A stretch of 64,000 nucleotides of DNA from Minwuia thermotolerans. GTDB taxonomy: Bacteria; Pseudomonadota; Alphaproteobacteria; Minwuiales; Minwuiaceae. The notes beneath the pieces were generated by a model. That model searched no databases. It saw only the letters and a list, made by a program, of their open reading frames with translations, and was not told the origin of the DNA. Positions 52,241-61,950 of this stretch are shown here, in pieces. The DNA lies in NCBI RefSeq assembly GCF_002924445.1, contig NZ_PIGG01000064.1, positions 178,144 to 242,143 on the forward strand. Reading direction: 5' to 3'. The number at the start of each line of letters is the position of its first letter. Position 1 is the first letter of the stretch. A program made the position numbers and the translations under genes.

Positions 52241-53722
52241 TCAGGCGGACTTCAGCGTCCGCACCGGCGTGTCCTGAAGTTCGGCGAAGCCGGCGGTGCG
52301 GGACTTCGGCAGTTCCACCACCACCTGCGTGCCTTCGCCCAGGCGGCTGCTGAGCCACACCCGGCCGCCGTGCAGTTCCGTGATCCGCCGCACCAGCGGC
52401 AGGCCGAGCCCGGTGCCGCCATGGTCGCGCGCAAAGGCGTCCTGGAGCTGGGTGAAGGGTTCGAAGACCCGTTCCTGGTCTTCGGCCGGAATGCCGATGC
52501 CGGTGTCGGTGATGGCGATGCGGCAGGCGCCGCCGTCCTCGAAGTAGAGGCGCGCGTTCACTTCGCCGGCCGAAGGCGTGAACTTGATGGCGTTGGACAG
52601 CAGGTTGACCACGACCTGCTGCATCAGGCGCTTGTCGACCCGAACCACCGGCGTCCATTCGGGGAACTCGGTGGTGACGCGCACGCCCTTCTTGGCCGCA
52701 AGGTCGTAGCAGATGCGGATGGCGTTGCGCAGGATGTTGCTGGCGTCGACATCGTGCTCTTCCAGTTCCATGCGGCCCGCGTCCGCCTTGGTGATGTCGA
52801 GGATATCGTTGATGATCGCCAGCAGGTGCTCAGCGCTGTTGTGAATGTCGCTGGCGTATTCCCTGTAGCGGGGCGATCCGATCGGTCCGAACATTTCAGC
52901 TTTCATGACTTCCGAGAATCCAAGGACGGCGTTGAGAGGGGTCCGCAGTTCGTGGCTCATGGTGGCCAGGAACTCGGTCTTTGCGTTGTTGGCGGATATG
53001 GCTTCGTTCCTCAGCCGGATCGCGACATCCGTCGCGCTTTCCAGCGCGACGGTGTGGGCGAACTTCTGGCGTGACGACAGTTCGAGGGCGTAGGATGCGA
53101 AGATGCCCACGCCGACGGTCATCGTCAGGAAGAACATGTTGCTCACCAGCGCCCATCGAGGGATGGGGTTGATCAGCGTCGCCACCGCGAAGTAGGCGGC
53201 GGCGATGATCAGCGAGACCGCGATGACGTGCACGAAACGTATGCGCACCAGCGTCGCGGCGTAGATGATCACCATGATCAGCCCGGCGTAGTAGGTCTCC
53301 GCCGCCGGCCGGTCGATGATCGCGGTCATGGCGACGATGGCGAGCCCCGCCGAAAGCATGGCCAGCGACAGGACGATCTGGGCGTAGTCGAGGAACCGCC
53401 GGGAATAGGTGAGACCCACGAAGATCGACATCAGACCGATGCCGAAACAGAAGCGGATCGCCAGCACGATGTCGAGATTGCGCTCGATCAGGTACCAGTC
53501 AAGAACACCGAACAGGGCATAGAGGACGATGCCGCAGAACAGCGCCAGGCGGATGACGGGCAGGGAACGCTGAAGCTGTTCGTGGCGAAAACGGGACTCG
53601 AGCTCGCTGTCCCGAAAAACCAGCGTGAGTTTCCGTATTGCCGCGTATTCGGTGGCGCCGTACTGAACCGGCGATGCAGCACTTACCGAACCGGGCGTGG
53701 TATCCCTTGATTTATCATGCAT
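52241..53722 (-). CDS. membrane sensor histidine kinase
   Basis: The 493-residue protein has six hydrophobic segments (about residues 55-215), then a HisKA domain with phospho-acceptor His257 in SHELRTPLNAVLGFSE and a HATPase domain (NLLSNAIKF, DTGIGIP, GGTGLGLPLVRRI). There is no periplasmic domain, so the ligand is likely sensed in the membrane, as with PhcS-type or MASE-type sensors. No response regulator is adjacent. The ATG at 53722 is preferred although no clear ribosome site is seen; a TTG at 53773 is an alternative. Confidence 0.88.
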   Translation of the reverse strand: MHDKSRDTTPGSVSAASPVQYGATEYAAIRKLTLVFRDSELESRFRHEQLQRSLPVIRLALFCGIVLYALFGVLDWYLIERNLDIVLAIRFCFGIGLMSIFVGLTYSRRFLDYAQIVLSLAMLSAGLAIVAMTAIIDRPAAETYYAGLIMVIIYAATLVRIRFVHVIAVSLIIAAAYFAVATLINPIPRWALVSNMFFLTMTVGVGIFASYALELSSRQKFAHTVALESATDVAIRLRNEAISANNAKTEFLATMSHELRTPLNAVLGFSEVMKAEMFGPIGSPRYREYASDIHNSAEHLLAIINDILDITKADAGRMELEEHDVDASNILRNAIRICYDLAAKKGVRVTTEFPEWTPVVRVDKRLMQQVVVNLLSNAIKFTPSAGEVNARLYFEDGGACRIAITDTGIGIPAEDQERVFEPFTQLQDAFARDHGGTGLGLPLVRRITELHGGRVWLSSRLGEGTQVVVELPKSRTAGFAELQDTPVRTLKSA

Positions 53723-53923
53723 CTTGTTGATCACGCCTACCCGTTCTGGACTCTGCGATCTTGAAGTAAACAATACGTTAATATTTGACTGAAGGCACGT
53801 TCACGAATCGGTCCCTGTACCGGTCGCGCATGCTCGGGCCTCCGGCAGGACCCGGCCTGTTCCAACGGTCGCGATCTTGTTCTATGACAACGGGCCCTGT
53901 CCCGGCCGGCCCGAGTTCCCCGC

Positions 53924-54937
53924 ATGTCACGCAGCGTCCGCATCAAGATCGTCGCCAAGAATCGCCTCGAGCCGGCACACTTCACGGACCTGCCGCGGCG
54001 CTATCCCGGCCATGAGTTCGTGCTCGACCCGGCGGCGCGGGACTATGACTGGTTCGTCGTCTATGACGACCTGCCGCGCCGCAGCGGTGAGAAGCTGAGC
54101 CTCAACCGCGAGGTTCTCGCCTGCCCGCCGTCGAACACCATCCTGATGACCTACGAGCCGTCGTCGATCCGCTATTACGGTCCCGACTACCTGGCGCAGT
54201 TCGCCCATGTGCTGACCAGCCACGAGCCGTCGGCCCTTGCCCATCCGGGCCGGCGCGACATGCCCCCGGTCGGCATCTGGTACTATGGCGGCGTGGCGGA
54301 TGCGGTGCGCCATCCCGTCCCGCCGGAGAAGACCATCGGGCTCTCCACCTTCATGTCCCCCAAGCAGGCGAAGCACACGCTCAACTACCGCCGTTACGTC
54401 TTCCTGGAGGCGCTGTCGAAGGCGTTGCCGGAAATGGAGCACTACGGACGTCATTTCCGGCCGGTGGAGAAGAAGGCGGAGGCGCTGGATGTCTCCCGCT
54501 ACCATGTCGCCGTCGAGAACCACATCGGCCCCCATCACTGGACGGAAAAGCTCTCCGACGCCTTCCTTGGCTATTGCCTGCCGTTCTACGCCGGCTGTCC
54601 CGATGCCGGGGACTACTTCCCGCCCGAAAGCTTCATCCCCATCGACATCGACGATCCGGCGGGCGCCGCGGCGGTCATCCGGGAAGCGATGGCGGCGGGC
54701 GAATATGAACGACGCCTGCCGGCGATCGTCGAGGCGCGGCGGCGCGTGATGGAAGAGTGGACCATTCCGAACTTCGTCGGCGAGGTGGTCGAGCGCGCCG
54801 CCGACCTGCCGGCCGGCCCGGGTCGGGCAGAGATCCTCAGCCGCCACATGCTGTTTCGCGAACAGCCGGCGGCGCTGTTCCGCTACGTGCTGGGGAAGAC
54901 GCGCTGGCGGCGCGCCAACATCAGGCGCTGGCGTTGA
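53924..54937 (+). CDS. GT10-like glycosyltransferase, probable fucosyltransferase
   Basis: The 337-residue protein lacks membrane segments and has the family-10 C-terminal signature: VEN at 197-199, TEKLSDA at 207-213, then [18 protein letters not shown] and IDIDDP. GT10 enzymes transfer fucose from GDP-fucose to glycans such as Lewis antigens. The convergent neighbours fcl and gmd make GDP-fucose, supporting the role. No ribosome site is evident before the ATG. Its 3' end overlaps fcl by 17 bases. Confidence 0.82.
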   Translation: MSRSVRIKIVAKNRLEPAHFTDLPRRYPGHEFVLDPAARDYDWFVVYDDLPRRSGEKLSLNREVLACPPSNTILMTYEPSSIRYYGPDYLAQFAHVLTSHEPSALAHPGRRDMPPVGIWYYGGVADAVRHPVPPEKTIGLSTFMSPKQAKHTLNYRRYVFLEALSKALPEMEHYGRHFRPVEKKAEALDVSRYHVAVENHIGPHHWTEKLSDAFLGYCLPFYAGCPDAGDYFPPESFIPIDIDDPAGAAAVIREAMAAGEYERRLPAIVEARRRVMEEWTIPNFVGEVVERAADLPAGPGRAEILSRHMLFREQPAALFRYVLGKTRWRRANIRRWR

Positions 54938-55880
54938 GCCGCAGGTCCACGGTCTTCAACATCCAGTCATAGGTCGCCGCCAGTCCCTCCCGCAGGCCAA
55001 TCGCCGGCCGCCAGCCGAGGCCGCGGAGCCGAGACGAATCGGCCAGCTTTCGGGGCGTCCCGTCCGGTTTCGTGGTGTCGAAACGAAGCTCGCCATCGAA
55101 TCCCACCACCTCGCAGATCAGCCGGGTCAGGTCGGCGATGGAAATCTCGTCGCCCGTGCCGACGTTGACCATGGAGTGCGGCACGTCGTTCTCCAGGCAG
55201 AAGCGCACGGCCGAGGCCATGTCGTCGACATGGAGGAACTCCCTCAGGGGGCTGCCCGTGCCCCAGACCTCCATCGCCGGCGCGCCGGCCAGCTTCGCCT
55301 CGTGGGCCTTGCGCATCAGCGCCGGGATGACGTGACTGCGTTCCAGGTCGAAGTTGTCGCCGGGTCCGTAGAGATTGGTCGCCATCAGCGTGACCGACTG
55401 CAGGCCGTACTGCTTGCGGTAGGCCTCGCACATCTTCAGACCGGCGATCTTGGCGATGGCGTAGGCCTCGTTGGTCGGCTCCAGCGGACCGGTCAGCAGA
55501 TGCTCCTCCCGGATCGGCTGGGGCGCCATCTTCGGATAGATGCAGGTGGAGCCGAGATAGATCAGCTTCCGCACGCCGGCCGCGCGGCAGTTCTCGATGA
55601 CGTTGGTCTGGATGGCGAGGTTGTCGTGGATGAACTCGCCCGGATAGTCGTTGTTGGCGACGATGCCGCCGACCTTCGCCGCCGCGCAGACCACCCAGGC
55701 CGGCTTCTCGGTGCCGAAGAAGTCGCGCACGGCCTGCTGCTCGCGCAGGTCCAGTTCCCAGGAGGCGCGGGTGATGATGTTGCGGTAGCCCGCTGCCTCC
55801 AGATCGCGCAACACCGCCGAGCCGACAAGGCCGCGGTGGCCGGCGACGTAGATCGGATCGTCCCTGCCGGGAGCGGTCAT
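54921..55880 (-). CDS. fcl: GDP-L-fucose synthase
   Basis: The 319-residue extended SDR epimerises and reduces GDP-4-keto-6-deoxymannose to GDP-L-fucose. It shows the Rossmann [10 protein letters not shown], the LGSTCIYP segment and the catalytic Tyr-x-x-x-Lys in YAIAKIAGL. It begins one base after gmd stops, so both enzymes come from one transcript. Confidence 0.95.
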   Translation of the reverse strand: MTAPGRDDPIYVAGHRGLVGSAVLRDLEAAGYRNIITRASWELDLREQQAVRDFFGTEKPAWVVCAAAKVGGIVANNDYPGEFIHDNLAIQTNVIENCRAAGVRKLIYLGSTCIYPKMAPQPIREEHLLTGPLEPTNEAYAIAKIAGLKMCEAYRKQYGLQSVTLMATNLYGPGDNFDLERSHVIPALMRKAHEAKLAGAPAMEVWGTGSPLREFLHVDDMASAVRFCLENDVPHSMVNVGTGDEISIADLTRLICEVVGFDGELRFDTTKPDGTPRKLADSSRLRGLGWRPAIGLREGLAATYDWMLKTVDLRLNASA

Positions 55881-55881
55881 C

Positions 55882-56931
55882 TCAGCGCTCCGCCTGGGTC
55901 GACACCAGGTGGCCGGCGTCCTTCAGCGTGCGCTCGCGCCGCGCCAGTTCCATGTCGTTATCGACCATCATGCGCACCAGTTCCTCGAACCCGACTTTCG
56001 GCGTCCAGCCCAGCTTCTCCCGCGCCTTCGAAGGGTCGCCCAGCAGGTGGTCGACCTCTGTCGGGCGCAGGTAACGCGGGTCGAACTCGACATGCGCCTC
56101 GGGGGCCAGGCCGGCATGGGCGAAGGCGAGGTCCAGGAATTCGCGCACCGAATGCGCCTCGCCGGTGGCGAGGACGTAATCGTCGGGCTCGTCCTGCTGC
56201 AGCATCCGCCACATGCCCTCGACAAAGTCGCCGGCGAAGCCCCAGTCGCGCTTCGCGTCCAGATTGCCGAGGAACAGCCTGTCCTGCAGGCCCATCTTGA
56301 TGCGTCCGACAGCACGTGTGATCTTGCGCGTGACGAAAGTTTCGCCGCGGCGCGGGCTCTCGTGATTGAACAGGATTCCATTGCAGACGAACAGGCCGTA
56401 GGCCTCGCGGTAGTTCACGGAAAACCAGTAGCCGGCGACCTTGCCCACGGCATAGGGACTGCGCGGATAGAAGGCCGTCGTCTCGCCCTGCGGCGGCGGC
56501 GCGGCGCCGAACATCTCCGAACTGCCGGCCTGATAGAGCTTCACCTGCCGCCCGGTGTTCTGGGTGTAGTCGCGCAGCGCCTCCAGCAGCCGCAGCGTGC
56601 CGGTGCCGACGATGTCGGCGGTGTATTCGGGCTGGTCGAAGCTCACGCGGACGTGGCTCTGGGCGCCCAGATTATAGACCTCTTCGGGCCGCGCCATCTC
56701 GAGGACGCGCCTGAGCCCGGTGCCGTCGGAGAGGTCGCCATAGTGCAGCTTCAGCCTCAGATGACTTTCGTGCGGATCCTGGTAGATGTGGTCGATGCGC
56801 TCGGTGGTGAAGGTCGACGCGCGCCGGACGATGCCATGGACCTCGTAGCCCTTGGCCAGCAGCAACTCGGCCAGGTAGGAGCCGTCCTGCCCCGTGATGC
56901 CGGTGATCAGGGCCCGCCGGATGTCGGTCAT
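55882..56931 (-). CDS. gmd: GDP-mannose 4,6-dehydratase
   Basis: The 349-residue extended SDR makes GDP-4-keto-6-deoxymannose, the first step to GDP-fucose. The N-terminal [19 protein letters not shown] and the catalytic Tyr-x-x-x-Lys in [10 protein letters not shown] are clear. The start at 56931 gives [11 protein letters not shown]; the frame is open 45 bases further but has no better site. The gene heads gmd-fcl and is divergent from the propeller gene. Confidence 0.96.
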   Translation of the reverse strand: MTDIRRALITGITGQDGSYLAELLLAKGYEVHGIVRRASTFTTERIDHIYQDPHESHLRLKLHYGDLSDGTGLRRVLEMARPEEVYNLGAQSHVRVSFDQPEYTADIVGTGTLRLLEALRDYTQNTGRQVKLYQAGSSEMFGAAPPPQGETTAFYPRSPYAVGKVAGYWFSVNYREAYGLFVCNGILFNHESPRRGETFVTRKITRAVGRIKMGLQDRLFLGNLDAKRDWGFAGDFVEGMWRMLQQDEPDDYVLATGEAHSVREFLDLAFAHAGLAPEAHVEFDPRYLRPTEVDHLLGDPSKAREKLGWTPKVGFEELVRMMVDNDMELARRERTLKDAGHLVSTQAER

Positions 56932-57051
56932 CTGCCGTCTGCCTTTCTGCGCTCGGTCGAGCGCGCGTGATGCCACGCGCGGCGCAAATAATCCAGAGCG
57001 TGCGCCGCTCTGTTATGATGGGCCGCGGCGGCAATCAAGGGGAGGGCGGTC

Positions 57052-58044
57052 ATGGATATCCTGGCGGGAACCAGCAGGGGCATCTTCCGGATCAATGGCG
57101 GGGCGCCGATCCAGACGCTCACGGCGCGCGGCGTGCGCGACATCGTGCGCGCCGGCGGCCGGCTCATGGCCGGCACCGCGGAAGGCCTGTGGATCTCCGA
57201 TGACGACGGCGGGCGCTGGCGCTGCGCGGCGCTGGCGGACCGGGAAGTCTGGCAGATCCGGCAGGCGGGCGACGGCGCGATCTATGCCGGCACCCAGCCG
57301 GCGGGCCTGTTCCGCAGCGAGGATGGCGGCGAAAGCTGGGCCGAGATCGAGAGCTTCACGCGGTCGCCCGAGGCGTCGCGCTGGTGCGTGCCGGTCGACC
57401 CGCCGCTGCCCGGCCGGGCGCGGGCCATCGTCGTCGACCCGGACGATCCGAAGCGGATCGCCGTGGGCGTCGAGGTCGGCGGCGTCATGCTGAGCGAGGA
57501 CCGCGGCCGGAGCTGGAACCTCGTCATGCCCGGCGGCAATCCGGACCTGCACATGATGTTCGCGGATCCGGCGCAGCCGGGTGTCTTCTACGCCTCCACC
57601 GGCTATGGCCGCTTCGACGGCATTGCGGAAATGGTGGAGGGCAATGCCGGCGTCTTCCGCTCCGACGATGGCGGCCGGAACTGGGCCTATGCCTGGAAGG
57701 GCATCACACCGCGCTATGCCCGGCCCATGTGCGTCGACGGCCGCGGCGGCGTGGCGCTGACGGTGGCCAGCGCGCCGACGGCGTTCTCCCACTACAGGGA
57801 CGAAGGCGGGGCGGGGGCCATGCTCTACCGCTCCGAGGACGGCGGCGGAAACTGGCGCTCGCTCTGCGACGAAGCCCATTCGCCTTCCGCGCCGAACTTT
57901 CACGGCCTCACCACCGATCCGGAACGCCCGGGCGGCGTGCTGGTCGGCACCGACAACGGCGAGCTCTGGCGGGTCTCTGCGTCGGCCGGGTGGTCGAAGC
58001 TGGGCGAGGGGATGCCGTCGGTGCTCGCGATCCACGCCGACTGA
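57052..58044 (+). CDS. Asp-box (BNR) beta-propeller protein, sialidase/VPS10-like fold
   Basis: The 330-residue protein has at least five Asp boxes of the form S-x-D-x-G-x-x-W, for instance SDDDGGRW at 49-56 and SEDGGESW at 89-96, then SEDRGRSW, SDDGGRNW and SEDGGGNW. They mark blades of a six- or seven-bladed propeller. No signal peptide is visible, so it may be cytoplasmic. Family members are often annotated as glycosyl hydrolases without proof. GGGGAGGGCG precedes the ATG. Function unknown. Confidence 0.8.
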   Translation: MDILAGTSRGIFRINGGAPIQTLTARGVRDIVRAGGRLMAGTAEGLWISDDDGGRWRCAALADREVWQIRQAGDGAIYAGTQPAGLFRSEDGGESWAEIESFTRSPEASRWCVPVDPPLPGRARAIVVDPDDPKRIAVGVEVGGVMLSEDRGRSWNLVMPGGNPDLHMMFADPAQPGVFYASTGYGRFDGIAEMVEGNAGVFRSDDGGRNWAYAWKGITPRYARPMCVDGRGGVALTVASAPTAFSHYRDEGGAGAMLYRSEDGGGNWRSLCDEAHSPSAPNFHGLTTDPERPGGVLVGTDNGELWRVSASAGWSKLGEGMPSVLAIHAD

Positions 58045-58064
58045 GGGTCTGCCGGCCCCGCCCG

Positions 58065-58658
58065 TCACTCCGGTCCCGCCACGAACAGCTTGCGCGCGCT
58101 GGCCAGCAGGGTCGCCTCATAGGTCGGCTGCGACCAGCCGCTCCTGAGCACCAGCAGTTCCCAGTTCCGTACGGACAGCAGGGTCCAGAGCATGTCCGTT
58201 GCCGCGTCCGCCGTGAAACCCGGCGAAAGCATGCCGTCGCGCGCCAGCGCCCCGATGGCCGCGGCGCAGCCTTCCTTCATGTCCGCCATTCGCTGGTCCC
58301 ACGCCGCGGCGGCCTCGGGGTCTGACTCGTAGATCGCCAGCAGCGCCCGCGCCGCCGGATAGACCTCCGGAATGTAGGCCGTCCAGGCGGCGACGAAGGC
58401 GTCCAGCCGTTCGGCGCCGGTCTGCGCCGTGCGGCTGGGGGCAAGACGCCGTGCCGTGCCCTTCTCCTCGTCCTGGAAGCGCGTCGCCGCCACCAGCAGG
58501 TCGGCGCGGCTGTCGAAGTGGAGATAGAGCGCCTGGCGCGAGACGCCCGCCTTCCGGGCGATGTCGGCCATGCGCAGCCTGGCGGTCTCGCCGCTTTCCA
58601 GCAGCTCGATCGTGGCCCGGAATATCCGGGTCTTCGTGTCGGTATCGGGACTTGACAT
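58065..58658 (-). CDS. TetR-family repressor, divergent from an NAD(P)-binding protein
   Basis: The 197-residue protein has a typical TetR DNA-binding region (RMADIARKAGVSRQALYLHF) and a helical ligand-binding C-domain. It is divergent from a small SDR-like gene across 72 bases that carry two adjacent TTGACAC-type palindromes and a degenerate third overlapping its own start codon. That layout is typical of autoregulated TetR repressors controlling the neighbour. The inducer is unknown. Confidence 0.92.
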   Translation of the reverse strand: MSSPDTDTKTRIFRATIELLESGETARLRMADIARKAGVSRQALYLHFDSRADLLVAATRFQDEEKGTARRLAPSRTAQTGAERLDAFVAAWTAYIPEVYPAARALLAIYESDPEAAAAWDQRMADMKEGCAAAIGALARDGMLSPGFTADAATDMLWTLLSVRNWELLVLRSGWSQPTYEATLLASARKLFVAGPE

Positions 58659-58677
58659 GCTGTAAAGTCATCTCTAA

Positions 58678-58707
58678 TTGACACGATGTCAATTGACACA
58701 GTGTCAA
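58678..58707. promoter_or_regulatory. tandem 15-bp TetR operators (TTGACAC...GTGTCAA)
   Basis: TTGACACGATGTCAA (58678-58692) and TTGACACAGTGTCAA (58693-58707) are abutting near-perfect palindromes with the same half-sites. A weaker copy, TTGACATGCTGTAAA, lies at 58652-58666 over the TetR start codon. The TTGACA within them could serve as a -35 box, so binding would block the promoter of the divergent gene. Confidence 0.8.
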
Positions 58708-58730
58708 GTGACCGGACATGGAGAAGGGAA

Positions 58731-59354
58731 ATGAACATCATCGTCTTCGGCGCCACCGGCTCGATCGGCCGTCACGTCGTCCGCCAGGCCTTGGCCGAAG
58801 GGCATCGCGTCACCGCCTTCCAGCGCACGGCGCCGGCACGCGAACCGGAGAACCCGAATCTCGTCCACCAGCTGGGCGACGTGCTGGATGCGGAGGCCGT
58901 GGCCCGCGCGGTGCATGGCCAGGACGCGGTGGTGGTCGCCCTGGGCGCCGGCCGGCACGGCAATGTGCGCGCGGCGGGGACCCGCAACATCATCGCCGCC
59001 ATGGAACGGCACGGCCCGAAGCGGCTGGTCTGCCTCTCCACGCTCGGCGCGGGGGACAGCCGTCACCTGCTGAACTTCTTCTGGAAGCGGATCATGTTCG
59101 GTCTGCTGTTGCGGGCGGCCTATGCCGACCATCAGACGCAGGAGCAGGCGGTGCGCGAGAGCGATCTCGACTGGACCCTGGTGCGGCCGGGCGCCTTCAC
59201 CGACGGCGATCTGACCGGCGACTACCGTCACGGCGCGCTCTCGGCGGCGGACCGGCTGCAGTTGAAGGTCTCCCGCGCCGATGTCGCCCATTTCATGCTG
59301 GGCGCGTTGTCTGGCGGCGGCTATCTGCGCCGCGTGGCGGCGCTTTCCTACTGA
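58731..59354 (+). CDS. NAD(P)-binding (atypical SDR / NmrA-like) protein
   Basis: The 207-residue protein has a Rossmann start VFGATGSIGRHVVRQAL and an SDR_a5-like body (VALGAGRHGN, then LDWTLVRPGAFTDG). Such proteins act as flavin reductases, quinone reductases or redox sensors. GAGAAGGGAA precedes the ATG at 58731. It is controlled in all likelihood by the divergent TetR repressor through the tandem operators. Confidence 0.88.
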   Translation: MNIIVFGATGSIGRHVVRQALAEGHRVTAFQRTAPAREPENPNLVHQLGDVLDAEAVARAVHGQDAVVVALGAGRHGNVRAAGTRNIIAAMERHGPKRLVCLSTLGAGDSRHLLNFFWKRIMFGLLLRAAYADHQTQEQAVRESDLDWTLVRPGAFTDGDLTGDYRHGALSAADRLQLKVSRADVAHFMLGALSGGGYLRRVAALSY

Positions 59355-59363
59355 CCGGATGGT

Positions 59364-60302
59364 TCAGACGCCGGGCGGGAAGCAGAGGAAGATGACGGAG
59401 ACCGTCGCCACCGACAGCACCGTGCTGGCCAGGATCACGGAGGACGTGCGCAGCACGTAGATTCCGTAGGCCTGCGCCAGCACGAAGCTGCCGGCGCCCG
59501 TCGGCAGCGCCGCCATCAGCACCGCGACCTTGGCCCAGAGCGGATCGGCGGGGAAGACGAGGAAGACCAGAACCGCCGTCAGCGCCGGCTGGACCAGCAG
59601 CTTGGTGGCGGTCATGACGCCGACCTCGATGCGCCCTTCGCTGGTCGGCTTGCCGACCATGAACAGTCCGATGGCGAACAGCGCGCAGGGTCCGGCCGCT
59701 GCGCCCAGGATGCCGGTGAAGGCGTCCACGGGAACCGGCAGATCGAGCCCGCCGGCGGCCCAGAGAAGCCCCAGCACCGGCGCGGCGATCATCGGGTTCT
59801 TCACCACCGCGCCGGCGGCGGTCAGCGCCACCCGGCCGGGACTTGCCGCGCCGCGGCCGCCGGCCTCGATCAGGAAGATGGCGACGCCGACGATGAGCGC
59901 GGCGATCACCGTCGCCATGATCGCCGGCAGCGCCGCCGCCTCGCCCCAGGCGGCGATGGCCAGCGGAATGCCCATGTAGCCGGTATTGCCGTAGACGCCG
60001 TTCATGCCGTGGAGCGCGGCCTCCGCCAGGCTGCGCCCGAAGACGAACTTCGCCACCAGGATGGAAGCCGTCCAGAGAAGGACGATCGCGCCCGCGAAGC
60101 CCAGCAGGAAATCGGGCTCGTGGATGCTGTCCAGGTCCACGGTCGCCATGGCGCGGAACAGCAGCGCCGGCAGCGCCACCCAGTAGACGAAGCTGTTGAG
60201 TGCGCGCGAACTGTCGTCGCCCAGCAGGCCGCGCCGGCCGCAGAGATAGCCCGCGGCGACGATGGCGAAGACCGGCAGGACGATGTTGACGATGGGCTCC
60301 AT
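59364..60302 (-). CDS. AEC-family permease (auxin efflux carrier-like)
   Basis: The 312-residue protein has about ten transmembrane helices with the AEC N-terminus (IVNIVLPVFAIVAAGYLCGRRGLL) and a conserved GVYGNTGYMGIPL crossover segment. Bacterial members export organic acids such as malate or malonate. The start at MEPIVNIVLP is chosen because the longer frame adds an Arg-rich tail without a ribosome site. It is convergent with the NAD(P)-binding gene, nine bases apart. Confidence 0.9.
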   Translation of the reverse strand: MEPIVNIVLPVFAIVAAGYLCGRRGLLGDDSSRALNSFVYWVALPALLFRAMATVDLDSIHEPDFLLGFAGAIVLLWTASILVAKFVFGRSLAEAALHGMNGVYGNTGYMGIPLAIAAWGEAAALPAIMATVIAALIVGVAIFLIEAGGRGAASPGRVALTAAGAVVKNPMIAAPVLGLLWAAGGLDLPVPVDAFTGILGAAAGPCALFAIGLFMVGKPTSEGRIEVGVMTATKLLVQPALTAVLVFLVFPADPLWAKVAVLMAALPTGAGSFVLAQAYGIYVLRTSSVILASTVLSVATVSVIFLCFPPGV

Positions 60303-60457
60303 GGCCCGCCAATAGCGTTGCCTCCGCGCCCGCGCCATGCGGCGCATCGGCCCCGGGGGCATTGCAACGGCGCGCCGGCCGCCTAGCTGGAATCAATGGT
60401 CCGAACCATTCACCGCAGGCCCGCGATCGCCGCCGCCGCCCGCGGGGCCGGCCGGTC

Positions 60458-61570
60458 ATGAGCGCGCTCCGCCGTCTGATCCGCCGCCTCGCGCGGCCCG
60501 CGCGGACCAGCGGGGGCCGCGGCGGTCCCGTTATCCAGGCCTGGCGCGGCTGCGGCAATGGCGGGGAGGTCATGGTGCTGGGGCGCGTCCTGCGCCAGCC
60601 GCCCTTCGGCCTGGGAGAACGGTCCGACCCGGCCAGCCGCGACCTGGTCGACGTTCTGCGCCGCTTCCTGCGCCGCGGCTACCGCCATGCCGAACTCGAG
60701 GCCCGCTTCGCCGGCGCCACGGTGCGGGTCACCGCCGACCGGTCCGGCTTCTTCGCGGTGCGGCTGAAGCCCGCCCGGCCGCTGCCGCGGGACGGGATGT
60801 GGCATGCCATGAAACTGACCCTGAACCACCGGGGGGAGACGGTGGAAGACGAGGCGCATGTCTTCGTGCCGCCGCCCGCCGCGCGGCATCTGGTGATCAG
60901 CGACATCGACGACACGGTGATGTTCACCGGCGTCGGCAACACGCTGGCCATGCTCTGGCGGCTGTTCGTCGCCGGCGCTGAGAGCCGCACCGCCTTTCCC
61001 GGCGTCGCCGCCTTCTATCAGGCGCTGCACCGCGGGCCCTCGGGCGAGGAGCGCAACCCGATGGTCTATGTCTCGCGCGGGCCCTGGAGCCTCTACGAGG
61101 TGCTGGAGACCTTCTTCCGCCTGCACCGGATCCCCGAGGGGCCGGTGCTGTTCCTGCGCGACTGGGGCCTGACGCTGCAGCGGCCCCTGCCGCGCCGCGC
61201 CGTCGACCACAAGCGCGGCCTGATCGAGGCCATGCTGGCGATCTACCCCGACTACCGCGTGGTGCTGATCGGCGACAGCGGCCAGCACGATCCGGAGATC
61301 TACGCCCGCATCGTGCGCGACCATCCCGGCCGCGTCGCGGCGGTCTACATCCGCGACGTCACCCGCCCGAAGCGCGACCGCGCCGTCGAGGAACTGGCCC
61401 GGCGCCTGGACGCGGACGGCCACAGCCCGCTGGTCCTCGCTGACGACAGCTTCGAGATGGCGCGCCACGCCGCCGGGCTCGGCCTGATCTCGGAGGCCGA
61501 CCTGCAGGACGTGCTGGCGGAAAAGGCGGCCGAAGGCGGGATGAAGCCGGCTCCGGCGGCTGCGGACTAG
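60458..61570 (+). CDS. App1-like phosphatidate phosphatase family protein (DUF2183)
   Basis: The 370-residue protein has an N-terminal beta domain and a C-terminal HAD-like App1 catalytic domain: DIDDT at 149-153, the YVSRGPWSLYEVLETFF segment, and GDSGQHDPEIY. Yeast App1 dephosphorylates phosphatidate; bacterial roles are unknown. The ATG at 60458 opens MSALRRLIRRLARPAR, a basic membrane-surface-like helix. No strong ribosome site is visible. Confidence 0.88.
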   Translation: MSALRRLIRRLARPARTSGGRGGPVIQAWRGCGNGGEVMVLGRVLRQPPFGLGERSDPASRDLVDVLRRFLRRGYRHAELEARFAGATVRVTADRSGFFAVRLKPARPLPRDGMWHAMKLTLNHRGETVEDEAHVFVPPPAARHLVISDIDDTVMFTGVGNTLAMLWRLFVAGAESRTAFPGVAAFYQALHRGPSGEERNPMVYVSRGPWSLYEVLETFFRLHRIPEGPVLFLRDWGLTLQRPLPRRAVDHKRGLIEAMLAIYPDYRVVLIGDSGQHDPEIYARIVRDHPGRVAAVYIRDVTRPKRDRAVEELARRLDADGHSPLVLADDSFEMARHAAGLGLISEADLQDVLAEKAAEGGMKPAPAAAD

Positions 61571-61749
61571 CCGCGGTCGGGCGCCGCCGCGCCGGATGGG
61601 GCGGGGGCGGCGGGCGCGTGCGGCTTGCCGCCGTCGAGGCCCAGGACGAACAGCGCCAGCACGCCGGCGGCGAGCGTCAGGATGACGCCCTGGGAGAGGA
61701 TCGCCTCGACGCGGGCGGCGCGGTCGGAACGGGTTCCGGTATCGGACAT
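61567..61749 (-). CDS. small single-helix membrane protein, hypothetical
   Basis: The 60-residue frame has one hydrophobic helix (about residues 21-40, VILTLAAGVLALFVLGLDGG) flanked by a charged N-terminus and an Ala/Pro-rich tail. It overlaps the App1-like gene's stop by four bases on the opposite strand. No ribosome site is evident. The membrane segment and codon use look genuine, but this remains tentative. Confidence 0.5.
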   Translation of the reverse strand: MSDTGTRSDRAARVEAILSQGVILTLAAGVLALFVLGLDGGKPHAPAAPAPSGAAAPDRG

Positions 61750-61950
61750 GGCGGGACACTCGAAGCTGGAGGGGAAGCCGGAAGACGCCCATATCTGGTA
61801 TCGGTTGAGGATTCGTGAAGGGGCGTGCGGAAATTTTCCCGCGCGCCGTCTCGCCCGCGGCCCGGAGCGGTCGTCATTGCCTGCGCGACCCGGAGCCGGG
61901 CGGGGGTGATGCGACAGGTGTCTGACGCTGCCGCCGGATGGCGGAACGCC

